Assembly: GCF_914271485.1 (NCBI RefSeq)
Contig: NZ_CAJZAG010000006.1
Span: forward strand, 186,001 to 250,000
Length of the DNA stretch: 64,000 nt
Direction of reading: 5' to 3'
Source of the DNA: Cupriavidus pampae
Lineage (GTDB): Bacteria > Pseudomonadota > Gammaproteobacteria > Burkholderiales > Burkholderiaceae
The position numbers and the translations under genes were made by a program. The notes beneath the pieces are model-generated. The model was not told the origin of the DNA. It did no database searches and worked only from the letters and a program-made list of their open reading frames with translations. The first letter of the stretch is position 1. Every line of letters starts with the position of its first letter. Shown here piece after piece: positions 9,321 through 18,826 of this stretch.

Positions 9321-10307
9321 ATGAACAAGTCGCTGCACCACCGTCATTCCCTGCAACGCCTGGCCCAGGTCGCGCTCGCATCCGCCACGTTCGCGATGGC
9401 CGCTGTGGCATCGCCCGCGTTCGCGCTCGACAACGTCAAGGTGATGATCGGCGCCAATCCCGGCGGCGGTTATGACCAGACCGGCCGTTCGCTCGGCGCG
9501 GCCATGATTGCAGCGGGCGTGGCCAAGGGCGCGTCCTACGACAACAAGGGTGGCGCGGGTGGCACCATCGGCCTGACGCAGTTCGTCAACAGCGACAAGG
9601 GCAACCCGAATGCGCTGGTGGTGACGGGCGCGGTGATGGTCGGCGCGATCGAGACCAGCCATCCGCCGGTCACGCTCAAGAACGCGACGCCGGTCGCGCG
9701 TCTCTACGCGGACACGATGGTGCTGACCGTGGCGGCCAATTCGCCGATCAAGACGCTCAAGGACCTGACCACGCAGCTCAAGGCCAATCCAGGCAGCGTG
9801 AGCTGGGGCGGCGGCTCCAAAGGTTCGATCGACCACATCCTCGCGGGCCTGATCGCCAAGGACATCGGCGTCGATCCGAAGAAGATCAACTACGTGCCGT
9901 TTGCCGGCGGCGGCGAGGCATCGGCATCGATTCTCGGCGGTCACGTGACGGTCGGTATCGCGGGCGTGTCCGAGTTCCTGCCGTTTATCAAGACCGGCAA
10001 GATGCGCGCGCTGGCCGTGACCTCGAAGGATCGCACCGCCGATCTGCCGACGCTCAAGGAGCAAGGCGTGAACGTCGAGATCTACAACTGGCGCGGTGTG
10101 TACGGCGCGCCGGGCATCACGCCCGACCAGCGCAAGGCGCTCATCGATGCCGTGGTGAAGGCCACCGAGAACAAGGTGTGGAAGGACGCGCTGCAGAAGA
10201 ACGACTGGACGCCGTTCCTGCTGACCGGCGACGAGTTCGGCAAGTTCGTCGATGCCGAATCCCTGCGTCTGGGTACCACGCTGCGCGAACTGGGCGTGGC
10301 GAAGTAA
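9321..10307 (+). CDS. tctC: TctC/Bug-family periplasmic binding protein of a tripartite tricarboxylate-type transporter
   Basis: 328-residue periplasmic solute receptor that hands its ligand to the TctAB membrane unit. The signal peptide spans about residues 1-37 (basic start, LAQVALASATFAMAAVASPAFA). The mature protein has the Bug signatures IGANPGGGYDQTGR, YDNKGGAGGTIGL (ligand-binding loop) and GGGSKGSIDHILAG. An AGGAGA ribosome site precedes the ATG. First gene of a tctC-tctB-tctA operon; a GC-rich hairpin follows the stop codon and would let tctC mRNA accumulate over the membrane genes. Ligand for this family ranges over citrate, tartrate and many other carboxylates, so it is not predicted. 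Confidence 0.93.
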   Translation: MNKSLHHRHSLQRLAQVALASATFAMAAVASPAFALDNVKVMIGANPGGGYDQTGRSLGAAMIAAGVAKGASYDNKGGAGGTIGLTQFVNSDKGNPNALVVTGAVMVGAIETSHPPVTLKNATPVARLYADTMVLTVAANSPIKTLKDLTTQLKANPGSVSWGGGSKGSIDHILAGLIAKDIGVDPKKINYVPFAGGGEASASILGGHVTVGIAGVSEFLPFIKTGKMRALAVTSKDRTADLPTLKEQGVNVEIYNWRGVYGAPGITPDQRKALIDAVVKATENKVWKDALQKNDWTPFLLTGDEFGKFVDAESLRLGTTLRELGVAK

Positions 10308-10325
10308 GTCACCTCCCGTCCCACG

Positions 10326-10353
10326 AGCCCGGGCGCACCCACCAGCCCGGGCT
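10326..10353 (+). promoter_or_regulatory. Intra-operon hairpin between tctC and tctB (mRNA stabiliser or attenuator)
   Basis: Stem AGCCCGGG / CCCGGGCT (8 bp) with a 12-base loop, followed by a T-rich stretch that is not a clean T-run. It lies 19 bases after the tctC stop and before tctB. Such elements after binding-protein genes typically stop or protect part of the message so that the receptor exceeds the permease; that role is inferred here. Confidence 0.6.
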
Positions 10354-10380
10354 GTCTTCGTTTTCTTGCAGGAAGCTCAC

Positions 10381-10854
10381 ATGAAACCGTCCCATGTCGT
10401 CATCGGCATCGCCGTGCTGGCAATCTCGGCGTTCTTCTTCGCCGGCATTCCTGGCATTTCGGGCGAAGAAGGCTACGCCGGTCTCTCGCCGCGCTTTGTG
10501 CCCACGCTGGTCGGTATCGGACTGGCGGTATGCGGTGCCCTGCTGACCTGGCAAGGCGTGCGCGGGGGCTTCCGCAACATGCCCGAGGAAGATGCCGAGC
10601 TGCCGTCGGCGCCGCACAACTTCAAGGGCTTCCTGTGGGTCGCGGCGGGCCTGGTTGCCAACATGGCGCTGATCGGCACACTCGGTTTCGTGTTCGCGTC
10701 GACGCTGATGATGATCTGCGTTGCGCGTGGCTACGGCAGCCGCCGCATCGTGCGCGATGGCCTGATCGGTCTGGCCATTACGGTGCCCATGTGGGTGCTG
10801 TTCGATTTTCTGCTCGGCATCAATCTGCCGTTGCTGCCCGTGGCCGGCTTCTGA
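10381..10854 (+). CDS. tctB: TctB-family small membrane subunit
   Basis: 157-residue inner-membrane protein with four hydrophobic helices, the usual size and topology of TctB. It starts MKPSHVVIGIAVLAISAFFFA and has the family feature EGYAGLSPRFVPTLVGIGL in the first loop. An AGGAAG ribosome site lies before the ATG; open codons extend upstream but overlap the hairpin. It pairs with TctA, whose gene follows after 33 bases, to form the membrane unit of the tripartite transporter. Confidence 0.92.
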   Translation: MKPSHVVIGIAVLAISAFFFAGIPGISGEEGYAGLSPRFVPTLVGIGLAVCGALLTWQGVRGGFRNMPEEDAELPSAPHNFKGFLWVAAGLVANMALIGTLGFVFASTLMMICVARGYGSRRIVRDGLIGLAITVPMWVLFDFLLGINLPLLPVAGF

Positions 10855-10887
10855 GCGCGCCAGAGAAGAACAGGAGAGGACACTGAC

Positions 10888-12402
<1,515 letters not shown>

Positions 12403-12418
12403 GTTTCCCTTGAGGGTT

Positions 12419-12449
12419 CCCTGAGGGCCGCCTCAGGGGCCGCCTGAGG
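12419..12449 (+). repeat. Alternating inverted repeats after tctA
   Basis: CCCTGAGG, CCTCAGGG and CCTGAGG follow each other separated by GCCG-type spacers, so the RNA can fold as either of two mutually exclusive hairpins (12419-12438 or 12431-12449). There is no T-run, so a classical intrinsic terminator is not supported; the element may end the tctCBA message by protecting the 3' end. Confidence 0.55.
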
Positions 12450-12539
12450 GGCCGCCTAAGCGCGGCCCGACCCCAAACGGATTCATTCGAGAAGAGTCCG
12501 GTATGATGGCGCAAGCCCGGTTCCCGACGAGGAAGCGCC

Positions 12540-13532
12540 ATGACACCAGCTGCTGTTTCGCACATCGCACCGCACGCTGCATCGCACCTTAGTGCGTACC
12601 CCGGCGCAGGTGACGATCGTCTCGCGCGTGAGGCAGCGTCTGGCGCATTCGATCAGATCGTCTTTGCCGGCGGCGGCAATCGCTGCTGGTGGCAGGCTGG
12701 ATGGTGGGACGTCGTGGCTCCGGAGCTGCGGCTCGCGCCACGCGTTATCGCGGGCATCTCCGCGGGCGCCGCCACCGCGTGCATGGTCTACACGCACGAC
12801 TCGCACCAGACCATGGCGTACTACCGCCGCGCGCTTGCGGACAATCGCCGCAATGCCTATTGGGGCAATCTGCTGGGCCGCGAGCGTGTCTTCCCCCACT
12901 ACGGTATCTATCGCGGCGCATTGCTGTCACTGCTGGGCGACGATCGTTTCGCGCGACTGCGCCATGCGCCCGAGATTCGTATCGGTGTCGCGCATATCCC
13001 GCGCTGGAGCGGACCGCGATTGGCCGTTGCGGCGGGGCTGCTCGCGTACAACATCGACAAGCACCTTCTCAAGACGCTGCATCCGCGGCTCGGTCGCAAG
13101 CTCGGCTTTCGCCCCGAGTTCGTGCGCGCGCAGGACTGCGCCTCGCCGGAGGCGCTGGCCGATCTGCTGCTGCAATCGGCCTGCACGCCACCGTTCACGC
13201 CGGTGTTGCGCCGCGATGGACGCGCGGTGCTCGACGGTGGCATGGTGGACAACGTGCCGGTCGATGCGCTCGACGACACGCCGGGCAATGTGCTGGTGCT
13301 GGTGACGCGGCTGTATCCGCGTCCGCGGCGCTTTGTGGTCGATCGCGTTGTCGATCATGGCCGACAGCGCCGCCTGTATCTGCAACCGTCGCAACGCGTG
13401 CCGATCTCGAGTTGGGACTACACCCGGCCCGATGGCATGCGCGACGCGTATGACCTTGGTCGACGCGATGGGGAAACTTTTCTACGCGATTGGCCCTCAA
13501 TTGTTGAGCAGGATCTGTTGCCGGTGTCCTGA
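12540..13532 (+). CDS. Patatin-like phospholipase
   Basis: 330-residue cytoplasmic acyl hydrolase of the patatin fold. The oxyanion loop is FAGGGNRC (residues ~40-47), the nucleophile elbow is GISAG with Ser74, and the dyad aspartate is D232 in DGGMVDNVP, so the catalytic dyad is complete. No signal peptide is present. The ATG at 12540 follows GAGGAAG. It is transcribed with the flavoprotein gene 90 bases downstream; a shared role cannot be deduced. The physiological lipid substrate is unknown. Confidence 0.85.
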   Translation: MTPAAVSHIAPHAASHLSAYPGAGDDRLAREAASGAFDQIVFAGGGNRCWWQAGWWDVVAPELRLAPRVIAGISAGAATACMVYTHDSHQTMAYYRRALADNRRNAYWGNLLGRERVFPHYGIYRGALLSLLGDDRFARLRHAPEIRIGVAHIPRWSGPRLAVAAGLLAYNIDKHLLKTLHPRLGRKLGFRPEFVRAQDCASPEALADLLLQSACTPPFTPVLRRDGRAVLDGGMVDNVPVDALDDTPGNVLVLVTRLYPRPRRFVVDRVVDHGRQRRLYLQPSQRVPISSWDYTRPDGMRDAYDLGRRDGETFLRDWPSIVEQDLLPVS

Positions 13533-13622
13533 CATCGGCGTCGTCGTGTTTTTCCGAGCCGTCGTCGCACGCGCGTCCGCGCGTCTTTAAGCCGGCGCGG
13601 CCGCCAGACAAGGGAGATATGC

Positions 13623-15107
13623 ATGCCCAAGCGTCAGTCATCCGCGCAAGCCGAAACCATCGCCAGCACCGCCGTGGCACCCGTCAGGGAAAAGCGCCGG
13701 GCGCGCGAGGTCGGCGCCGAGACCCCGATCGAGAACGTGCCGCGTCGCACCCGCGCGCGCCGGCCTGCGAAGCCGCGTGAGGTGGACCTCGTCGTGATCG
13801 GTGGCGGCTCGGGCGGCGTGGCTACGGCGCGGCGGGCGGCATCGCTCGGTGCGCGCACTGTGCTGGTGGAGCGCGATGCGATCGGCGGCACCTGCGTGCA
13901 TCGGGGCTGTGTGCCCAAGAAGATGCTGTCGTACGGTGCGAGCTGGGCGTCGATTCTGTCGACGTGTCTTTCCCACACTGGTGGCAAGGAAGACTGGTCC
14001 GATGCGATCGTGCGCGTGAATGCGGAGGTGGCACGCCTGACCGCATCGTTCTCGCAGCGATTGCACGAGTCGGGCGTTGAGATCCTGCATGGTGATGCCG
14101 AGATTGCCGCGCCCGGCGAGGTTCGCATCGGCAACGAGACCATTCGCGCGCGCAAGATCGTGGTGGCCACCGGTGCGCATCCGCGTCCGCTCGAGGTTCC
14201 CGGTGGCGAACTCGTGAGCACGTCCGACGATGTGTTCACGTGGCAATCGGTTCCCGGCTCGCTGGTGGTGATCGGCGGCGGTTACATCGCCGTGGAGCAG
14301 GCCTCGATCCTGGCGCGGTACGGCGTGAAAGTCGATTTGCTGGTGCGCGAGGATCGCCTGCTCAGTCGCTTCGATCACGACATTGCGCAGTCGCTGGCGG
14401 AGGCGCTGACGCGCAAGGGCGTGCGCGTGCATTTCAACACTGCGGTCACGCTGATATCGCAGGCCAATGGCGCGTACGAGGTTTGCTACACGCAGAATGA
14501 CCGCAAGCAGAGCGTGCGCGCGCAGGCGGTGCTGGCCGCGATCGGACGCGATCCCAATGTGCAGGGCCTCGGCCTCGAGGCTCTTGATATCGAGTTCGGC
14601 GATAACGGCGGCATTCGCGTCGATCGGCAGTTTCGGACATCGGTGCGCGGGTTGCATGCGATTGGCGATTGCACCGACAGTCTGCAACTGACGCCGGTGG
14701 CGGTGGCGCAGGGGCGCTGGCTGGCCGACCGACTGTTTGGCAAACGCGGCGACATGGCGGACCTCGAGGTCGTGCCGACGGCGGTGTTCAGCGAGCCGGC
14801 CGTCGGGGCGGTGGGACTGACCGAGGCGGAGGCCATCGAAGCCGCGGGCAAGCCCGAGCGCATTCGCACCGAGATCCGACGCTTTGTATCGCTCGAGAAT
14901 CGCTTTGGCGGCATGGCGCAACCGTCGGTGTTCAAGCTCGTGTTCAACGCGCGCAGTGGGCGCGTGCTGGGCGCGCATCTGCTGGACAATGCTGCACCGG
15001 AAATCGTCCAGGTGTTCGCGCTTGCGTTGCGACTGGGGGTCAAGGCGTCGCATCTGAAAACCACGCTGGCCCTGCATCCGACCGTGGCCGAGGAGTTATT
15101 CGGCTGA
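13623..15107 (+). CDS. Glutathione-reductase-like FAD/NAD(P) disulfide oxidoreductase with basic N-terminal extension
   Basis: 494 residues. Residues 1-50 are a low-complexity Arg/Ala/Glu extension absent from typical reductases. The FAD-binding GGGSGG follows at about 60, the redox disulfide is C91-C96 in GGTCVHRGCVPKK, the NAD(P) motif is GGGYIA with downstream arginines (VREDRLLSRFD) that suit NADPH, FAD contact is HAIGDCTD, and the catalytic His-Glu is in ALHPTVAEE at the C-terminus. These features fit glutathione reductase (gor) best, but trypanothione-type or other low-molecular-weight thiol reductases cannot be excluded by eye. If translation starts later the extension would vanish, but no internal ATG lies before the FAD motif. 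Confidence 0.85.
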   Translation: MPKRQSSAQAETIASTAVAPVREKRRAREVGAETPIENVPRRTRARRPAKPREVDLVVIGGGSGGVATARRAASLGARTVLVERDAIGGTCVHRGCVPKKMLSYGASWASILSTCLSHTGGKEDWSDAIVRVNAEVARLTASFSQRLHESGVEILHGDAEIAAPGEVRIGNETIRARKIVVATGAHPRPLEVPGGELVSTSDDVFTWQSVPGSLVVIGGGYIAVEQASILARYGVKVDLLVREDRLLSRFDHDIAQSLAEALTRKGVRVHFNTAVTLISQANGAYEVCYTQNDRKQSVRAQAVLAAIGRDPNVQGLGLEALDIEFGDNGGIRVDRQFRTSVRGLHAIGDCTDSLQLTPVAVAQGRWLADRLFGKRGDMADLEVVPTAVFSEPAVGAVGLTEAEAIEAAGKPERIRTEIRRFVSLENRFGGMAQPSVFKLVFNARSGRVLGAHLLDNAAPEIVQVFALALRLGVKASHLKTTLALHPTVAEELFG

Positions 15108-15198
15108 AGCCTCCGGAAAGTATGGTCGCCAGCATGGGCACATCGTGTTTCAGCGATCTGCCCGATAATGCGACCTCTCCCGCCCCTCCTTTAACCTC

Positions 15199-16110
15199 AT
15201 GCCTTCGAGTGCCAGCGCCAGTACCAGACGTATCGACGGGATCACGCTGCTCCTGCTCACCTTCCCGCCGCTAGCCTGGGCCGGCAACGCGATCGTCGGA
15301 CGCATCGCGGCGGGCGTGGTGCCGCCGATCACGCTGAACCTCGTGCGCTGGGCGCTCGCCGGGCTGTTGCTCGCGCCGTATGTATGGCGCGGCGTGATCG
15401 AGCATCGCGCCGCATTGCGCAAGCACGCACGCGTGCTGATCGCGATGGGCGTGCTGTCGATCGCGAGCTACAACTCGTTTCAGTATCTGGCACTGACTAC
15501 GTCGACACCGATCAACGTCACGCTGATCGGTGCGTCCACGCCGCTGTTCCTGCTGCTGATCGGCGCCACGTTCTTCCGCGAACGCGTCAAGGCATGGCAC
15601 GTCGCGGGCGCGCTGTTGTGTCTCGTCGGCGTGTCGTTCGTGCTGCTGCGCGGGGACCTCGTCCACCTCGCGCAACTGAACTTCGTACCAGGCGATCTGT
15701 TCATGCTCGCCGCGACGGTCGCGTGGAGTGCCTATACGTGGCTGCTGCGCAAACATCGCCCCGACCTGCCATTGCCGACGCTGCTGTTCGCGCAGATCGT
15801 GATCGGCGTGCTGGTGAACATTCCGATGTCGTGGTGGGAGCTGTCACAGCTCGACCATCCGCTTGCATGGAACACCAAGGTCGCCGGCATCCTGCTCTAC
15901 GTCGCGACCGTCCCCTCGCTGCTCGCCTACTTCGCGTGGGACCGCGCAATCGCCCGCGCGGGCGCGCAGCTGCCAGTGTTCTTCATCACACTGACCCCGA
16001 TCTTCGCAGCCCTGCTCTCATCGCTCATCCTCGGCGACCCACCGCGCTGGTACCACTTCGTCGGCATGGCGACGATCGGTGTCGGGATCTGGCTCGCACA
16101 GCGGCGTTAA
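15199..16110 (+). CDS. EamA/DMT-family transporter
   Basis: 303-residue inner-membrane protein with ten hydrophobic helices arranged as two EamA repeats. Characteristic segments are AWAGNAIVGR in helix 1, LNLVRWALAGLLL, SYNSFQYLALTTSTPINVTLIGASTP-like middle region of the first repeat, and DPPRWYHFVGMATIGVGIWLA at the end. No good ribosome site is visible before the ATG at 15199. The gene ends at a strong hairpin shared with the convergent nemA-like gene. Substrate unknown; amino-acid or metabolite export is typical. Confidence 0.85.
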   Translation: MPSSASASTRRIDGITLLLLTFPPLAWAGNAIVGRIAAGVVPPITLNLVRWALAGLLLAPYVWRGVIEHRAALRKHARVLIAMGVLSIASYNSFQYLALTTSTPINVTLIGASTPLFLLLIGATFFRERVKAWHVAGALLCLVGVSFVLLRGDLVHLAQLNFVPGDLFMLAATVAWSAYTWLLRKHRPDLPLPTLLFAQIVIGVLVNIPMSWWELSQLDHPLAWNTKVAGILLYVATVPSLLAYFAWDRAIARAGAQLPVFFITLTPIFAALLSSLILGDPPRWYHFVGMATIGVGIWLAQRR

Positions 16111-16129
16111 ACGTGGTGCCGCATCGGAC

Positions 16130-16165
16130 AAACAAAAACGGACGCCAGAGCGTCCGTTTGTTGTT
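16130..16165. terminator. Bidirectional intrinsic terminator
   Basis: Ten-base-pair stem AAACGGACGC / GCGTCCGTTT at 16136-16159 with a four-base loop, flanked by A-rich and T-rich runs on either side. It lies between the convergent EamA and ene-reductase genes and can serve both. The same stem sequence recurs after the tRNA-Phe gene. Confidence 0.85.
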
Positions 16166-16177
16166 TCGAGCTCGACC

Positions 16178-17320
16178 TCAAGCCGCCGCGCGTTCTGCCT
16201 CGTACGGTGCGTAATCGATGTATCCCTTTGCGCCGCCACCATAGAACGTCGTGCGGTCCGCGGGGGCCAGTTCCCAGTCGTTTTGCAGACGCGCCACGAG
16301 GTCCGGGTTGCTGATGAAGCTGGCGCCGAATGCAGCGAGGTCGATCAGGCCGTCTTCGATCATCTGCTCGGCGCGCTCACGCGTCATGCCGCCGGCGAGG
16401 ATCAGCGCGGTGTGCGGCAGGTACGTCTTGAGGTTGCGTAGCAGGCCGTTGAACCCCAGTGCGGCGCCGGCGTCCACCGTGGTCTTGCCGACGATAAAGC
16501 CCGACTGGTCCATCAGGTGCACGTAGGCCAGCTTGCGTTGACCGATCTCCTTGGCTAGCGCGGTGTAGGTGGCGTCGATCTCCGGATGCAGCGGCATGTC
16601 GAACAGCTGACCATACGGCGAGATGCGAATGCCGACGCGCGAGGCGCCGATGCGGGCCACTACGGCATCGATCACCGCGAGCGTGAAGCGCAGCCGGTTC
16701 TCCATCGTGTGCGCCGAGAACTCGTCGTCGCGATCGTTGACCAGCGGGTTCAGGAACTGCTCGTGCAGATAGCCGTTGGCGCCGTGAATCTCCACGCCAT
16801 CGAACCCGGCCGCAATGGCGTTCTCCGCTGCTTGAGCGAACTCCTGCACGATGCGATGGATCTCTTCGGTTGCCAATTGGCGCGGTGCCGGCGGCGCGAT
16901 CAGATTCGGTTGCCCTTGCTCGTCGTAGCCATATGCCTGCGCGCCCACCGGTTGCTTCGAACTCGGGCTCACCGGCAGTTTGCCGTCCGCCTGGATCGAC
17001 GGATGCGAGACGCGCCCCACGTGCCAGATCTGCGCGAACATGTGACCACCAACGGCGTGGACGGAATTGGTCGTCAGGCGCCAGCCAGCGATCTGCGCTT
17101 CTGTAAAGATGCCGGGGTTGAACAGATAGCCCTGCCCTTCACGCGAGATGGGCGTGCCCTCGGAGACGATCAGGCCGGCGGTGGCACGTTGGGTGTAGTA
17201 GAGCGCGACGCGTTCATCCGCGACATCCGCGGGGGCACGTGAGCGGGTGAGCGGAGCCATCACGACGCGGTTGCGTAGCGTTAGGCCGGCGAGGTCAAAG
17301 GTATCGAAAAGGCGGGTCAT
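16178..17320 (-). CDS. nemA: Old Yellow Enzyme ene-reductase (NemA-like)
   Basis: 380-residue FMN flavoprotein that reduces activated C=C bonds (N-ethylmaleimide, enones) with NAD(P)H; cytoplasmic. The barrel starts at LRNRVVMAPLTRSRA, the FMN/substrate region is EIHGANGYLHEQFLNPLVNDR-like at about residues 180-200 (the family's His/Asn pair is HGAN), and the FMN phosphate loop is LAGGMTRERAEQMIEDGLID. AAGGAAG precedes the ATG at 17320, which begins the conserved MTRLFDTFDL. It is divergent from the LysR regulator gene (172 bases between), which is therefore its likely regulator. Confidence 0.9.
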   Translation of the reverse strand: MTRLFDTFDLAGLTLRNRVVMAPLTRSRAPADVADERVALYYTQRATAGLIVSEGTPISREGQGYLFNPGIFTEAQIAGWRLTTNSVHAVGGHMFAQIWHVGRVSHPSIQADGKLPVSPSSKQPVGAQAYGYDEQGQPNLIAPPAPRQLATEEIHRIVQEFAQAAENAIAAGFDGVEIHGANGYLHEQFLNPLVNDRDDEFSAHTMENRLRFTLAVIDAVVARIGASRVGIRISPYGQLFDMPLHPEIDATYTALAKEIGQRKLAYVHLMDQSGFIVGKTTVDAGAALGFNGLLRNLKTYLPHTALILAGGMTRERAEQMIEDGLIDLAAFGASFISNPDLVARLQNDWELAPADRTTFYGGGAKGYIDYAPYEAERAAA

Positions 17321-17492
17321 GGAGTGCTTCCTTGCATTGTGGACAGTCTTGGACGATCGCTTTGATGCGAGTGCCGACTGATTGAGGACCATCATAGGCA
17401 GATGCGAAAATCGCTACAATCCGGTCGCTGAGCAATTCAACTTTGTCCAAATCGCAACCGAGCGCTTCTAACGCCACGCGGAGAGACCGATC

Positions 17493-18479
17493 ATGAACCT
17501 GCAGGCGATCCGCTACTTTCTGATGGTGTCCACCACCGGCAGCTTTCAGGCGACCGCGCGTCACTATCAGGTGCCAGCGTCGTCGGTATCGCGCTTCGTC
17601 GCCGCGCTCGAGAAGGAACTGGGGCAACAGCTGCTGTACCGCAACACGCGCGCGGTGCGCCTGACTGAATCGGGCGAGCAGTTCTATCTGCAGGTGCGCG
17701 ATGCCATCGACCTGCTTGATCAGGCGGCCGAGGGACTGGTCCATCGGGACGCGGATATCAACGGCCTGGTGCGCATCAACGCGCCGGAGACGCTCGGACG
17801 TTTGCACATCGCGTGCATCGTCAACGCGCTGCAGACGCGATACCCCGAACTGATCGTCGAGCTGACGTTGACCGATGCGTATATCGATCCGGTGCAGGAA
17901 GGCGCTGACATCACCATTCGCGTGAGTCCTCTGCTCGACTCGGGATTGATCGGCAAGGTCATCGGCTCCCTCCGACATGTGGTCGCCGCGAGCCCCGCGT
18001 ATCTCGCCGCGCACGGCAGGCCGAAGACGCCGCAGGATCTGCTTGAGCACCGATGCCTGGTCTACAAGGGGCAACTGGGTGCGCAGCGCTGGTATTACCG
18101 CAGCGAGGCCACCGAGCCCTTCAACACGTTGAACGTCAGCGGGCCGCTACGCAGCAACAACGCCGAGGCTTTGCTCGCCGCGGGCGCGGCGGGACGCGGC
18201 ATCGTGCTGTTCCCAACGTGGGTGTATCGCCCCGAGGCATTCAAGCAAGGCGAGCTGGTGCCGCTGCTCGAAGAATGGGAATTCGCGGCATCGCCGGACT
18301 CCACCTACATCCAGATGCTGTCGCCAGAAAACCGTCTGCGCTCCCGCAAGGTGCGCGAGGTTTCCGCGTTCATCATCGAGGCGATCGGGACGCCGCCTTA
18401 TTGGGACGTTATGGGGGACGTTATGGGGGACGTTATGGGGGACGTTATGGGGGACGTTATGGGGGACGGCGCGTCGTAA
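17493..18479 (+). CDS. LysR-family regulator with C-terminal tetrapeptide repeat
   Basis: 328 residues: an N-terminal winged HTH (MNLQAIRYFLMVSTTGSFQA to the VRLTESG wing) and a LysR substrate-binding domain. The last 25 residues are unusual: five perfect copies of Asp-Val-Met-Gly encoded by a 12-base tandem repeat, then GDGAS and a stop. Typical members are ~300 residues and end near IIEAIG, so the tail is an add-on that can vary in copy number without frameshift. Divergent from the NemA-like ene-reductase, which it probably controls, as is common for LysR/OYE pairs. Its 3' end marks the left boundary of the accessory segment. Confidence 0.88.
   Translation: MNLQAIRYFLMVSTTGSFQATARHYQVPASSVSRFVAALEKELGQQLLYRNTRAVRLTESGEQFYLQVRDAIDLLDQAAEGLVHRDADINGLVRINAPETLGRLHIACIVNALQTRYPELIVELTLTDAYIDPVQEGADITIRVSPLLDSGLIGKVIGSLRHVVAASPAYLAAHGRPKTPQDLLEHRCLVYKGQLGAQRWYYRSEATEPFNTLNVSGPLRSNNAEALLAAGAAGRGIVLFPTWVYRPEAFKQGELVPLLEEWEFAASPDSTYIQMLSPENRLRSRKVREVSAFIIEAIGTPPYWDVMGDVMGDVMGDVMGDVMGDGAS
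18405..18464 (+). repeat. 12-bp tandem repeat, 5 identical copies
   Basis: Five perfect copies of GACGTTATGGGG lie end to end within the 3' end of the LysR gene, encoding residues 305-324 as (DVMG)5. Perfect identity suggests recent expansion or ongoing slippage. It is too short and lacks spacers, so it is not a CRISPR. Confidence 0.95.
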
Positions 18480-18482
18480 GCG

Positions 18483-18504
18483 AATACAAATCAACTTGTG
18501 TATT
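18483..18504. promoter_or_regulatory. Candidate HipB operator 1 (inverted repeat)
   Basis: AATACA-N10-TGTATT inverted repeat about 50 bases before hipB. It lies 4 bases downstream of the LysR stop codon. With the stronger palindrome at 18509-18532 it forms a tandem operator array, a layout known for hipBA autoregulation. Confidence 0.5.
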
Positions 18505-18508
18505 CTCA

Positions 18509-18532
18509 ATTTACAAACTACGATTTGTAAAT
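18509..18532. promoter_or_regulatory. Candidate HipB operator 2 (perfect palindrome)
   Basis: Perfect nine-base inverted repeat ATTTACAAA / TTTGTAAAT with a six-base spacer, ending 23 bases before the hipB ATG in an AT-rich segment. HipB dimers repress their own operon by binding such palindromes; the sequence differs from the E. coli operator (TATCC-N8-GGATA), so binding is inferred from position and symmetry. Confidence 0.65.
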
Positions 18533-18555
18533 CCGAAATACAGCCTATAGTTTGT

Positions 18556-18822
18556 ATGACCGATTTCACCGTGCGCACCGCAGAACAGCTTCCGGCACTG
18601 CTGCAGGGGTTCCGCAAGCAGGCCGGCCTGACGCAGGAAGCAACAGCAATGCGACTGGGTGTCACGCAGCAGACGCTGTCCGCGCTGGAGCGCAACGCGG
18701 AGAAGGTCAGCGCGGACAGGTTGCTGCAACTGCTCAGTGTCCTCGGCGTTGAACTCGTTCTGCGCCAGCCCGAGATTGCGCCGGTGGCGAAGGCGCGCGG
18801 CGGCATTGGCCCGAAGTGGTGA
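18556..18822 (+). CDS. hipB: HipB-like antitoxin / autorepressor
   Basis: 88-residue XRE-type helix-turn-helix protein. The HTH is RKQAGLTQEATAMRLGVTQQTLSALER at about residues 20-46 (recognition helix TQQTLSALE), followed by the short strand LGVELVLRQ typical of HipB. It would bind and neutralise HipA and repress the operon. The ATG at 18556 is preferred over an earlier in-frame ATG at 18496 because the latter lies inside the palindromic operators. It is four bases from hipA, so the two are co-transcribed. Confidence 0.88.
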   Translation: MTDFTVRTAEQLPALLQGFRKQAGLTQEATAMRLGVTQQTLSALERNAEKVSADRLLQLLSVLGVELVLRQPEIAPVAKARGGIGPKW

Positions 18823-18826
18823 AGTC

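Noticed and set aside
12419..12449. Intrinsic terminator after tctA
   Set aside because: Stable hairpins but no T-run; recorded as a repeat instead.
18405..18464. Possible CRISPR array
   Set aside because: 12-base units with no spacers inside a coding frame.
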